Source: Marinobacter daepoensis DSM 16072
Lineage (GTDB): Bacteria; Pseudomonadota; Gammaproteobacteria; Pseudomonadales; Oleiphilaceae
Assembly: GCF_000421165.1 (NCBI RefSeq)
Contig: NZ_ATWI01000009.1
Coordinates: forward strand, 310,001-374,000
DNA length: 64,000 bases
Direction: 5' to 3'
Part shown: positions 45,921-55,099 of the stretch, one piece after another
Layout: every line of letters begins with the position of its first letter
Position numbering within the stretch: position 1 is the stretch's first letter
Program-made: the position numbers and the translations under genes
The notes under the pieces: generated by a model
Told to the model about the DNA's origin: nothing
The model's database searches: none
What the model saw: only the letters and a program-made list of their open reading frames with translations

Positions 45921-46124
45921 TCAACTAATCCCGGACAGTATTTTAAGGTTTTCCTCAGCCGCAACGGGCGAAATGCCGTCGTTGAATGCGTGAGGTCGCT
46001 GCCGGTTGTAGTAGTCCATCAGATAGCCACCAACATCTTTTCTGGCCTCAGGCAGATTTCGATATCCCAGGGCCGGTATCCATTCAGACTTCAGACTCCG
46101 GAACAGCCTCTCCATCGGTGCGTT
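45921..46124 (-). pseudogene. IS3-family transposase OrfB, C-terminal fragment
   Basis: The frame resumes with AACGCACCG (Asn-Ala-Pro) and then MERLFRSLKSEWIPALGY, the canonical continuation after the CWD of IS3 integrases. It includes the third catalytic acidic residue (Glu of SLKSE) and the QRPHAFNDG segment. It is separated from the N-terminal part by the IS110-family insertion. Confidence 0.85.
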
Positions 46125-46136
46125 GACGCTCCTATG

Positions 46137-47195
46137 TCAAGGACTACTCCGTAATTCGCCGAGATCACCGACTATCAGAGGGAATAATTCTCGTACAATA
46201 TAGCGTTTCAGGCAGCGGTGAACTTCTTTAGGCGTAAGCCCTTCTGTTGTTCGTCGGTTCACATAGGTTCGGGTTCGAGGATCGCTTCGCATTCTGACCA
46301 TGGCAATTGTCCATAACGCGTTGTTTGCAGCTCGGCTGCCGCCTCGGTTTAATCGATGCCGTGTCGTCTTGCCCGAATAAGCGGGCAACGGATTTACACC
46401 GCAAAGGGAGGCTAGCGCTGCCTCATTTTTCAGGCGGTCAGGGTTGTCTCCGGCAACAGATAAAAGAATCGCAGCCGTATGAGGACCTACGCCGAAACGG
46501 CTCCGCAATTGCCGAGCATGCTTTCGTGTCAATGCATCGAGCTGTCTATCAAACTGATCCAGTTCGGCGGCAAGCGTCAACCATCGCTTGGCCAGTGATC
46601 TGAGCGTCGAGCTTAGTGCTTGCAAGAGGACACTGTCACCCAGGTTCCGTACCTTTGCGCAGGCTTTTACACAGTCGTCTGTTTTCGCTCTCCAGAGCCT
46701 TTCACGAATGTCTTGTGGTGCGCTGACCAGAAGGGCCCGCAACTGGTTGATTGTTTGCGTCTTGTCCTTTACAGCGCTACGCCTAGCGACGGATACAATG
46801 CGCATCGCCTCACAGGCTCCGGACTGCTGCTTGGGTATTGCGGTCGCTATACCCGACAACACAGCCCTAGCTGCACTTTCGGCATCAGTCGGGTCAGATT
46901 TGCCTTGCTGGCGTCGCTTTGCTCGGTCAGGCCGATTAACTTCCAGGACAGTAATTCCATGATCGAGCAGGAGGCGGCAAAGCCCAGCTCCATAAGTGCC
47001 TGTACCTTCCACACCTGCACGAGTCAGCACACCAAATGACGAAGCCCAGTTCAACAGGTCAAGATAACCTGCCGTGCTTGCAGAAACGGACCGAGTTCCA
47101 AGCAACTGACCTATCTCACTAATAATCACTCCGACATGCACGTCCAGGTGTGTATCCACACCCAGAATGACTTCCTGTATCGATTCAATTCTCAT
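46137..47195 (-). CDS. IS110-family transposase (DEDD recombinase)
   Basis: 352 residues. The N-terminal RuvC-like DEDD domain has its four acidic residues in GVDTH (D14), AGVEGTGTYG (E63) and KSDPTDAESAARA (D101, D104). The C-terminal Transposase_20 domain reads FGVGPHTAAILLSVAGDNPDRL, then SLCGVNPLPAYSGKTTRHRLNRGG (in pieces), with the serine-bearing region that attacks DNA. The gene is intact, so this copy may be active. In IS110 elements recombination is guided by a bridge RNA from the non-coding end. Confidence 0.93.
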   Translation of the reverse strand: MRIESIQEVILGVDTHLDVHVGVIISEIGQLLGTRSVSASTAGYLDLLNWASSFGVLTRAGVEGTGTYGAGLCRLLLDHGITVLEVNRPDRAKRRQQGKSDPTDAESAARAVLSGIATAIPKQQSGACEAMRIVSVARRSAVKDKTQTINQLRALLVSAPQDIRERLWRAKTDDCVKACAKVRNLGDSVLLQALSSTLRSLAKRWLTLAAELDQFDRQLDALTRKHARQLRSRFGVGPHTAAILLSVAGDNPDRLKNEAALASLCGVNPLPAYSGKTTRHRLNRGGSRAANNALWTIAMVRMRSDPRTRTYVNRRTTEGLTPKEVHRCLKRYIVRELFPLIVGDLGELRSSP

Positions 47196-48366
<1,171 letters not shown>

Positions 48367-48433
48367 CAGACACCTCGTTTATGGTGGCGATCTTACCACC
48401 TACGTTGGTGTCCGGAATCATTGAACCACTACA

Positions 48434-48780
48434 AATGGCTCCCAAATCGCCAAGTTATTAAACAAATTCGAGATTTGGGAATTGGGTGAAGTATCCAAAT
48501 CAGATAAGCGGGCCGTGGCACCGATCCAAATCAGACAACATGGTTAAATGATGGAATCTGCCTGATTTGGATTTGAATGAAATTCCCAAAACGGCAGAAA
48601 GGTTGGAATTTATGGTTTCAATCGAGTGGTAAAAATAGCTCTACGCAAGCCCACCGAATATCGATCCGCAAAAAAACAGATTTTTCCGCCAACTGCGCTG
48701 CCGACGATTTATCTCCGCGTCTGTAAATTTCAAAGGGTCCCGATGGGACGATTCAAACAACCAATGAACGGAGATATGAA
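48434..48780. other. AT-rich non-coding stretch with short repeats
   Basis: About 347 bases without a gene. ATCCAAATCAGA occurs twice in direct orientation (48493-48504 and 48524-48535) and its reverse complement CTGATTTGGAT once (48562-48572). A separate 9-base inverted repeat TCCCAAATC / GATTTGGGA lies at 48440-48448 and 48472-48480. Closer to the next gene, GTCCC-GAT-GGGAC (48737-48749) may be a small operator. The repeats resemble binding sites of an integrase, excisionase or repressor. Confidence 0.5.
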
Positions 48781-48930
48781 ATGAGCAAGAAACCTTCAAG
48801 CAAGCCCATGACCGCCGCAGATGTGGCAAGGATCCAGAGCGCCACCGCCAAGCAATCTGGCGGTGGAGTTAGTAAGGATTCGTTTGTCGCCAGGGCTCAG
48901 AGGACTGTTGCAAAAAAGGATTCTAAATAG
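48781..48930 (+). CDS. Small accessory-region protein (49 residues)
   Basis: 49 residues, too short for many gene finders. GGAG stands seven bases before the ATG. The sequence is basic and contains MTAADVARIQSATAKQSGGG and SFVARAQRTVAKKD. I recall similar short proteins (MTxxDAxRIQSAxAxxxGG pattern) near toxin-antitoxin and mobile genes, sometimes annotated as seed-maturation-like, but their function is unknown. A strong hairpin follows directly and separates it from the HicA-like gene. Confidence 0.7.
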   Translation: MSKKPSSKPMTAADVARIQSATAKQSGGGVSKDSFVARAQRTVAKKDSK

Positions 48931-48935
48931 GCATT

Positions 48936-48968
48936 ACAAGAGAGCGGGCCTTGTGCCCGCTCTCTTGT
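48936..48968 (+). terminator. Strong hairpin between the small gene and the HicA-like gene
   Basis: A perfect 14-base stem, ACAAGAGAGCGGGC (48936-48949) and GCCCGCTCTCTTGT (48955-48968), closes on a five-base loop, six bases after the small gene stop. It is followed by TGCGGG, not a T-run. It may terminate, or it may stabilise one transcript relative to the other and set the ratio of the small protein and HicA-like product. Confidence 0.55.
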
Positions 48969-48982
48969 TGCGGGAGAGTACG

Positions 48983-49198
48983 ATGAAACGAGTAAGCAGC
49001 GATAAGGATATAAATCAGTTGATTAAAGAGCTAATTCAGAACGGTTGGCGTTATCAGTCTGGCAAAAAGCACGGGAAAATCGAACTACCTGGAATTGGCA
49101 AAGTGGTTATCCCGACGAGCCCCAGCGACCGACGGACCCTACAGAATCTCATTCGAGATATTCGTCAACTTGAGCGCAGGGAGGCGACTCTTGCATAG
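48983..49198 (+). CDS. HicA-like toxin/dsRBD-fold protein
   Basis: 71 residues with GGGAG upstream. The fold pattern KDINQLIKELIQNGWRYQSGKKHGKIELPGIGKVVIPTSPSDRRTLQNLIRDIRQLE (given in pieces: NGWRYQSGKKHGKI carries the catalytic-type His) matches HicA mRNA interferases. The standard partner HicB is not next to it. Its stop overlaps the start of the 750-residue ankyrin protein by eight bases, so the two are translated together, which is unusual for HicA. Confidence 0.72.
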   Translation: MKRVSSDKDINQLIKELIQNGWRYQSGKKHGKIELPGIGKVVIPTSPSDRRTLQNLIRDIRQLERREATLA

Positions 49199-51443
49199 CA
49201 CTCCTGCCTATCCGAACCACCTCGAGATCATCAGGTCACTTGCACGAGCGTTTGACACAAAGGGATCTGATAAGTGGATTGATGACCATGCCGGTAAATG
49301 GGATTTTGATTATAGAGCCATTCCCGTCGCAACCGACAAGGTAGTCTATGAACCGCTATCACGATACATCGGAGAGGATTTTGGGCGAGATGTGGCCGCC
49401 AAGTTAACCGCCTTCTGCAAAGCATACAGCTTGTTTGTTTCGAACCTGAGCCTAGAGGGAATTTCTCGCACAGAAGCTTTGAGAATTCTCTCGAGTCACC
49501 TATTCAGCTCCTTTGGAGCTGAAGCTTTGAGAAGCGTCAGCAATAACCTCAACGGTCCACCCCCAGAACAGTTTCTGACGCCCGGAAAACAAGCCATTGC
49601 AACTTTGTTCGAATGGTTCGAGTTATCGGTACCTAGCTGGGACGATTTCTATGGCCAGCTCAGCAAAGAAGTGAAAGACCGCATGCGAAGGTGGCAAACG
49701 GGCACACAGCTTCCTGCTCTGAGTTCGCTCAGCGCCCTCTTTTCTAAACAAGATGCTGGCAAATTCTTCGATGAAATACAGAGAACTCGATTGCGAGCGC
49801 TGCTCGTTACAGCGCGAGCCGTTGATTATTACCGAACTCTGACTTTTGGAGAGGTTGCAATCGAACGGACACAGGGCCGTTCCCCTGCAAACCCGCAAGA
49901 TATCCACTCTCGAATTGTTGATGAGTGCTTGTTAAAAGCTCCCCAATTCAAGCCGATCGCGAAGCTGAATACGATGCTGGCAACACTACTGAATCCTGGT
50001 CGTGAAAAGGCATCCACGGATCAAGCTTTCACCCAACAGCTACTCACGCATTTTAAGATCTTTTTGCAGAAGGTTGCCCCCTCAGGCTCGCTCTCCTACT
50101 GTCAAAGCTGGCATGAAGCGCGCTGGCTCACCCTCTCAGGAAAATTGGATCGTGCCGCTGAGGCTTACCAGAAAGCGTTTGAGCAGTCTTATTTTCATGC
50201 AGGGCCAAATCAGGGCCTAATTATCCAAGAGGCCCTGGCCGTAGCGGCAATACTCCCATCGCCCCCTAAGACATTTCTCAGGCAACTTCGAAATGCGCAG
50301 GTAGTGCTAGGGCTCGAAGTACCCCTGGATCTCGGAGACAGAACCGCTGTGTCGTCCCGATACGACAAACATCTTGAAAACTGGTTCATGCCTCAGTATC
50401 GAGGACATTTTCCAAGGATATTCCCTTCTGATGGTGCGTTCCCCGGAACAGAGTACCCGCAGCAGGAGCCAGACTTCCTTGGATCGATTCTTGTAACTGA
50501 TGAGGACCTCGCCAAGAAACCCTCCACCAAAGATCCAAATCGGAAGATAAAAATCGGCCAGCTTCGTCAGAAACGAATGCCCCAACTTACCTATTTCGTA
50601 TGGAGGGAAAACGCAGACGCTGTAGAGAAACTTCTGGACGCTGGCGCCAACGTGAATCAATTGTCCGATGCGGGCGACTCAGCATTATTGCAGGCTGTGC
50701 AGTTGCTGGATGTCACTACCCCGAACCAAAAGCCAGGTTATGATTCGTTTTTCACTTTGCTGAGTGAAAAGCCACACGAGCCAGAAGTTTTGAATGCGAC
50801 TACGCAGAAGAAGCGCCTATCCCTGCTAACAGCCGCTATCAATACCAACAGGCTCGATGTGCTGCGAAAATTACTTGATATGGGTTGCGCGCCAGATTCC
50901 AGAGCCGGCATCGAGCTGAGCACACCCCTGTACTACTGCATTCAAAAAATTGGATTGGTAAAGGGCAAGAGTGAGGTCTTAAAACAGATAACACAGGTTC
51001 CCCAAGATCAGGTGCTACTTGAAAGCATCCGGCGATATACCTCAGGGAGTCTTGGTATGACCCTCGAAGCCCAACGGCAGTATCTGGAACGAGTCGCCTC
51101 CAACCCTAGGTATAACAGCATCCACCAAGCGGCCGGAAAAATTCTGGTTGAAACAGAGCGAAAGTCGTTTGACCTGGATGTTTTGCGGGCTATGGCCGGA
51201 CTGCTCATCGAGCAGGGAGCAGACCCCAACGCAGAACAGAATTACCCCATTCCAGGCTATACCCCCCTTATGCTTGCAATTGAAAGTGATGAACTAGACC
51301 TAGTAAACAGAATGGTCAGCGCCGGTGGAATCCTTGAGAAGACGTACCTTGATCAAAATTCAGGTAAATGGGTGACGCCTATGCAAATCGCCACTGAGTT
51401 CCAAGCCCACTCAGTACTCAAGGAGGTATTCAGCAAAGGATAG
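49191..51443 (+). CDS. Large ankyrin-repeat protein of unknown function, coupled to HicA-like gene
   Basis: 750 residues from a TTG with GGGAGG upstream that overlaps the HicA-like stop. The first ~480 residues match nothing I know; they are soluble, helical and contain HLEIIRSLARAFD, KWDFDYRAIP and RWQTGTQLPALSSLSALFSK. The C-terminal ~270 residues hold ankyrin repeats (VEKLLDAGANVNQLSDAGDSAL, LDVLRKLLDMGCAPDS, LLIEQGADPNAEQNYPIPGYTPL, LDLVNRMVSAGGI). No signal peptide or TM helix. Ankyrin repeats bind proteins, so it may act as immunity or sensor partner of the HicA-like product. Defence function is only a possibility. Confidence 0.7.
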   Translation: MHSTPAYPNHLEIIRSLARAFDTKGSDKWIDDHAGKWDFDYRAIPVATDKVVYEPLSRYIGEDFGRDVAAKLTAFCKAYSLFVSNLSLEGISRTEALRILSSHLFSSFGAEALRSVSNNLNGPPPEQFLTPGKQAIATLFEWFELSVPSWDDFYGQLSKEVKDRMRRWQTGTQLPALSSLSALFSKQDAGKFFDEIQRTRLRALLVTARAVDYYRTLTFGEVAIERTQGRSPANPQDIHSRIVDECLLKAPQFKPIAKLNTMLATLLNPGREKASTDQAFTQQLLTHFKIFLQKVAPSGSLSYCQSWHEARWLTLSGKLDRAAEAYQKAFEQSYFHAGPNQGLIIQEALAVAAILPSPPKTFLRQLRNAQVVLGLEVPLDLGDRTAVSSRYDKHLENWFMPQYRGHFPRIFPSDGAFPGTEYPQQEPDFLGSILVTDEDLAKKPSTKDPNRKIKIGQLRQKRMPQLTYFVWRENADAVEKLLDAGANVNQLSDAGDSALLQAVQLLDVTTPNQKPGYDSFFTLLSEKPHEPEVLNATTQKKRLSLLTAAINTNRLDVLRKLLDMGCAPDSRAGIELSTPLYYCIQKIGLVKGKSEVLKQITQVPQDQVLLESIRRYTSGSLGMTLEAQRQYLERVASNPRYNSIHQAAGKILVETERKSFDLDVLRAMAGLLIEQGADPNAEQNYPIPGYTPLMLAIESDELDLVNRMVSAGGILEKTYLDQNSGKWVTPMQIATEFQAHSVLKEVFSKG

Positions 51444-51662
51444 GCCTCGCCGCTAACGATTTGGCTCATCGCCAAAATTGATGCCCTGACACACCAAACC
51501 GCTGTTCCTTGCGCAAAACGACGGTATTTTCATGCGGTCGTTTTGCACTTGCTCCTCCCCAAAAAAACGTAGAGTGATCTCAATGTCTGAGCAGAAGTGC
51601 CTCTGAAACTGCACACTTTAGGGGCTCAGATGCGTCCAAACCAGTAAGTTCGGGAGATTGCC
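51444..51662. other. Non-coding stretch with a hairpin before the excisionase-like gene
   Basis: 219 bases without a gene. A perfect 10-base inverted repeat GCAAAACGAC (51513-51522) and GTCGTTTTGC (51537-51546) could be the terminator of the ankyrin gene or a binding site. The promoter for the excisionase-integrase pair should also be here. Confidence 0.5.
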
Positions 51663-51923
51663 ATGCGTCCGGTATCGATTGAGGATTTTATTAAGGTCGT
51701 TTTTGAATACGACAGTACGCCACCTGCCCCATCAACTATTCGTCGACTTTGTGCTGCGAGAGACGAGTGCGGACTGGCAGTTATCCCGGGCGCCTTTAAG
51801 CTGGGAAAAGCCTGGAAAATTGACTTGGACGGGTATTTTCGGGAGATGGAGCGTCGGGTGTCCGGATCTGACGCTGCAGAAGACGCCTTTATCCATGACT
51901 TGGCAAATAAACTGGCTTCCTAA
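51663..51923 (+). CDS. Excisionase-like small DNA-binding protein
   Basis: 86 residues with GGGAG upstream. The order of a winged-helix start (SIEDFIKVVFEYDSTPPAPSTIRRLCAARDE), a turn with VIPGAFKLGKAWKIDLDGYF (each in pieces) and an acidic tail fits small excisionase/MerR-like proteins of integrative elements. It ends one base before the integrase ATG, so the two are co-transcribed. The exact family is not certain. Confidence 0.65.
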   Translation: MRPVSIEDFIKVVFEYDSTPPAPSTIRRLCAARDECGLAVIPGAFKLGKAWKIDLDGYFREMERRVSGSDAAEDAFIHDLANKLAS

Positions 51924-51924
51924 C

Positions 51925-53190
51925 ATGGCACCAAGATACCGCTCTGAAAAACACTCATCGCTGCACAGGTACCCTGGGCTCTATCAGAGCGAGGACGGTG
52001 TCTACTTCGTTATCCATCCGATTACAAAAAAACGTGGCACCTTGGACACCAAGGACAGGAATCAAGCAATCCGACTGTGGTCAATGCTTAACCACAGATG
52101 GGAGGCCGAAGTCCAAGAACGGAAAACCAACGCCCTGGCTGAAAAGCTGGATAGCCTTTCGATACCAGCAAGCAAGGGGGATCACATCCTTCTCCAGGAC
52201 TACCTGAAAAAATGGAGAACGGAGGTCCTTGGCCATCAGATAAAGGGAAAGAGCATAGCTTGGTCAGAGTGCCGAGTCCTATCCCTACGAGGACCAAATA
52301 AAGGCGCCCCTATCGCTAAACCAACCCGAGTCGATTACGCGAGTGATGCCCGGCAATTGGAGCAAAGCGACGATGCAAAATTCCCGCTTTCTGATCCGCA
52401 AATCCTTCGCAAGATTCGCAAACTGCTTTCCCCATGGCTTCCGATGCCGACCCATTACAACGGTCTCAAAAATACATTGAACCGGGTGTTTCTCCATGCG
52501 GTTCAGGAAGGTCTCATTGACCGAAATCCGATGATTGATATCCGTAAAGCCGCCGAAGAAAAACGCCAAGTTCTAATCCCTGATGAGGCCTATCGAAAGA
52601 TAACTGAGAACCTGTGCGTCCATCGTCATAACAAGCGAGATATGGACGGCACGTGGCGTGCGAAGATTTGCGATCTCATTTACATGATGAGTCAGCAGCC
52701 AATTGACGTTTTCAATTTGAAGGAAAGCCAAGGCGAGCTCTATGCCGAGCCCATCGATCGCGGCGACTATTTGGCCTACGGAGTGATCCGCTTTGCTCGC
52801 CATAAAACCAAAATCGGCATCGAACTCGAGATGAACGAGGATCTCGCCGATCTGTGGAAGTGGTTTGTGGAGTTCAAGCGGAAAGAGGCAATCATAAGCG
52901 AGTACCTCCTAGTATACCCGCGCTACTTCGATAAGCGGTCCAGAGCCCAACAAGTAAAACACAGAACGATGCAGGCCGCCTGGCGAGATGCCTGCAAGAC
53001 AGCGGGCTATGGAGGCATGTACCACCTCAGAGACCTCCGTAAGAAAGGACTGACCGAAGAATTCCTGAGCCAAGGAGAAAACGACAAAGGCGGACATGAA
53101 ACGCAGGCCATGCGGAATCATTATCGTTTGATCAAGCCGCCCAAGCGGGCAAGGACAACGATCAGATTTGAGCGGGAACAAAAGACCTGA
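51925..53190 (+). CDS. Tyrosine-type site-specific integrase
   Basis: 421 residues. The ATG follows the excisionase stop by one base; longer in-frame starts would run through that gene. An N-terminal arm-binding region (SEKHSSLHRYPGLYQSEDGVYF) and a SAM-like core-binding domain are followed by the catalytic domain, with MYHLRDLRKKG (H-x-x-R box), GHETQAMRNHYRL (GH and nucleophile Tyr). The first catalytic Arg, usually TGQRxxDV, appears as MSQQPIDVFNL with Gln instead of Arg. It points to tRNA-Cys 140 bases away, the likely attachment site. Confidence 0.87.
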   Translation: MAPRYRSEKHSSLHRYPGLYQSEDGVYFVIHPITKKRGTLDTKDRNQAIRLWSMLNHRWEAEVQERKTNALAEKLDSLSIPASKGDHILLQDYLKKWRTEVLGHQIKGKSIAWSECRVLSLRGPNKGAPIAKPTRVDYASDARQLEQSDDAKFPLSDPQILRKIRKLLSPWLPMPTHYNGLKNTLNRVFLHAVQEGLIDRNPMIDIRKAAEEKRQVLIPDEAYRKITENLCVHRHNKRDMDGTWRAKICDLIYMMSQQPIDVFNLKESQGELYAEPIDRGDYLAYGVIRFARHKTKIGIELEMNEDLADLWKWFVEFKRKEAIISEYLLVYPRYFDKRSRAQQVKHRTMQAAWRDACKTAGYGGMYHLRDLRKKGLTEEFLSQGENDKGGHETQAMRNHYRLIKPPKRARTTIRFEREQKT

Positions 53191-53329
53191 TGATGACAGA
53201 CAAGTTAGCGGACACACTATGTTCTGCCGTAGAACACGGATAATATTTTGGGTTTAATTTGGATATTTTTTGGGTGAGAAAATCAACTAAATGCGGGTAG
53301 AGTAACTTGTTGATTTTAAAGGGTAAAAA

Positions 53330-53403
53330 TGGAGGCGCGGGTCGGAATCGAACCGGCGTACACGGAGTTGCAGTCCGCTGCATAACCACTCTGCCACCGC
53401 GCC
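53330..53403 (-). tRNA. tRNA-Cys (GCA)
   Basis: The reverse complement folds as a cloverleaf: acceptor GGCGCGG pairs with CCGCGCC, the anticodon loop is CTGCAAC (GCA, Cys), the T-loop is GGTTCGATTCC, the discriminator is U73 as required for cysteine tRNA, and CCA is encoded. It is second in a Gly-Cys transcript. The island integrase stands just downstream. Confidence 0.97.
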
Positions 53404-53488
53404 GGGGAAGCCTTGAATCTGGCTTTTGCTCTCTGGAGGCAATGAGAGACTTGAATTGCGATTTCCAACCGGGTGACCGGTGGGAAAT

Positions 53489-53564
53489 TGGAGCGGGAAA
53501 CGAGATTCGAACTCGCGACCCCAACCTTGGCAAGGTTGTGCTCTACCAACTGAGCTATTCCCGC
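53489..53564 (-). tRNA. tRNA-Gly (GCC)
   Basis: The reverse complement has acceptor GCGGGAA, D-loop AGCTCAGTTGGTAGAGC, anticodon loop TTGCCAA (GCC, Gly), T-loop GTTCGAATC and encoded CCA. 76 bases. It precedes tRNA-Cys by 85 bases and both use the promoter at 53602-53629. Confidence 0.97.
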
Positions 53565-53601
53565 TCTTCGTTTCGAGGCATTGCCTCTTCAACGGCTGCG
53601 T

Positions 53602-53629
53602 ATTCTACGGATTCCGCCTTTGCCGTCAA
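53602..53629 (-). promoter_or_regulatory. Promoter of the tRNA-Gly/tRNA-Cys transcript
   Basis: On the minus strand TTGACG (53629-53624) and TAGAAT (53607-53602) are 16 bases apart, close to sigma-70 consensus. The GC-rich discriminator after the -10 is typical of stable-RNA promoters. The tRNA-Gly 5' end lies about 38 bases downstream. Confidence 0.75.
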
Positions 53630-53653
53630 CTATTTTTTTCATCTTTTTGTTTT

Positions 53654-54763
53654 TTAACAACTTACTGAATGTTTTTTGTTCGATCCCGAGTTTGATCCAA
53701 CCTTCAGTCCCATTACACAGTTACGGCCACTTGCCTTGCTTTGATACAGGGCCTCATCCGCGCGGGACAGCGCCTGAGCTGCATCATCCCCCGCTTTTAT
53801 TTCAGACACGCCAATACTCACGGTAACGTTCCTTCCCTCCCCCATCCATTCAGACCAGTCCCTGCCAGCAGTGGCCTGGCACACACGCTCAGCCGCTCTT
53901 ACAACGTCGGCGCCGGTACTGTTCGGCATGGCCACGAGAAATTCTTCACCACCCCAACGGGCAACGAGATCCTGGCTTCTGAATTGTTCATTGAGAACCA
54001 CCGCAAACTCCTGCAGCACCTTATCGCCCATATCGTGACCATACGTGTCATTAATTTGTTTGAAGTGGTCGAGATCCAGCAGCATGAGCCCCATGGGCTG
54101 GCCACTCCTTTTGAATCGCTCAACCTCTTGGTCCAACAGATATTGCATCTGCCTGCGATTTAACAGGCCGGTCAGAACATCGGTAATCGCAACCGCCTGC
54201 AACTTGCGCTGGGTAGCAATCACCACGCCGAGATAGAACACAGACAAATAGCTGAACATGGCGAAGACCACGGTCAGGTTGAACAGGTGCACCACATACA
54301 ATGCGGTCTGGGGAATGGGCTGTAATGGCTCAATGGACCACATCAACACGTCCAGCGCCACATAATATGCCCAAAGCGCGCAGAGCCCCGGGAAGACCCA
54401 CTTTCGCGGTGCAGACAGGCAAATGGCGGGGATAAACAGCAACAGGTAATAATGAAACCCGCTGCCCCACCCGATCATGGTGATGCCAAGTGCGGCGTGC
54501 GCCAGCACTTCCGTCCAGAATAGCCAGACGGCAAGCCGGTTACGTCGGGTTTTCAAGGCGTAATAGGCCCCAACGTACATCCCAACGCTGACCACGTTCA
54601 CCCAGGCAAGAACCGGTGAATCGAGCGCAAGAAACAGGATGAAAAAAGCGATATCAACGAGCGCCGCAATCTGGGTACAGCGCATGGCCAGTGTCCAGAA
54701 TGCGGGGCGGCGGACACGAACCGGCCCGGCGCCCGGCTTGATGGTATTAGGATCGGACAGCAT
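53654..54763 (-). CDS. Membrane-bound diguanylate cyclase (GGDEF)
   Basis: 369 residues. Five or six TM helices occupy about residues 25-190, then a GGDEF domain with ITDVLTGLLNRRQM at the start, DLDHFKQINDTYGHDMGD and the active motif RWGGEEF. An RxxD inhibitory site (RSQD) stands five residues before GGEEF, so product inhibition is likely. It makes c-di-GMP, which could also govern LapG-type adhesion control. Single gene; the TPP riboswitch operon is divergent from it. Confidence 0.93.
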   Translation of the reverse strand: MLSDPNTIKPGAGPVRVRRPAFWTLAMRCTQIAALVDIAFFILFLALDSPVLAWVNVVSVGMYVGAYYALKTRRNRLAVWLFWTEVLAHAALGITMIGWGSGFHYYLLLFIPAICLSAPRKWVFPGLCALWAYYVALDVLMWSIEPLQPIPQTALYVVHLFNLTVVFAMFSYLSVFYLGVVIATQRKLQAVAITDVLTGLLNRRQMQYLLDQEVERFKRSGQPMGLMLLDLDHFKQINDTYGHDMGDKVLQEFAVVLNEQFRSQDLVARWGGEEFLVAMPNSTGADVVRAAERVCQATAGRDWSEWMGEGRNVTVSIGVSEIKAGDDAAQALSRADEALYQSKASGRNCVMGLKVGSNSGSNKKHSVSC

Positions 54764-54961
54764 ATCGTTCCCTGATGTTCAACAGTCGGTACCGGAATCC
54801 GTAGCTAAACGTTCCGGGCAAGAAAACTGCCGCAAATTTATGAGCAGCCGTTCATATTATAGCCTCGCCCTCACATTTCCCCTACCACTCTATTCAGTGC
54901 GATGAGGCAGATTGGCGCCAATGCCGGGCCAGGCAGGATGCGTCGTGGTACCATTCGTGTA

Positions 54962-55038
54962 ACTCAACGGGGTGCCTTGGCAGGCTGAGACCATACCCGC
55001 GGAACCTGACCCGGATAACACCGGCGTAGGGATTGAGG
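54962..55038 (+). promoter_or_regulatory. TPP riboswitch (THI element)
   Basis: The conserved core is present in order: CGGGGTGCC (54969-54977), CTGAGA (54985-54990), ACCC followed by GAACCTGACCCGGATAACACC (in two parts, 55000-55022) and GGCGTAGGGA (55023-55032). It lies 60 bases before thiB. Binding of thiamine pyrophosphate should switch off the thiamine-uptake operon; the element ends close to the ribosome-binding site, and a following GC-rich hairpin may be the expression platform. Confidence 0.95.
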
Positions 55039-55099
55039 CGCCACGGTTCAGTGGTGTTCGAGGTGTGGTCCCCCGTCCCTGAACCCAAAGGTGCTGTTT

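Noticed and set aside
48434..48780. CRISPR array
   Set aside because: Repeats are only three, differ in orientation and have no regular spacers; no cas genes are present in the window.
48641..48829. Minus-strand reading frame of 62 residues
   Set aside because: It crosses the start of the well-supported small plus-strand gene and has no ribosome-binding site or family resemblance.
53279..53317. Inverted repeat AAAATCAAC / GTTGATTTT downstream of tRNA-Cys as an integrase attachment core
   Set aside because: No second copy was found elsewhere in the window and there is no U-run for a terminator, so no function can be supported.
53287..53657. Several reading frames on both strands across the tRNA genes
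   Set aside because: They overlap two perfect tRNA genes; coding potential is an artefact of tRNA sequence.
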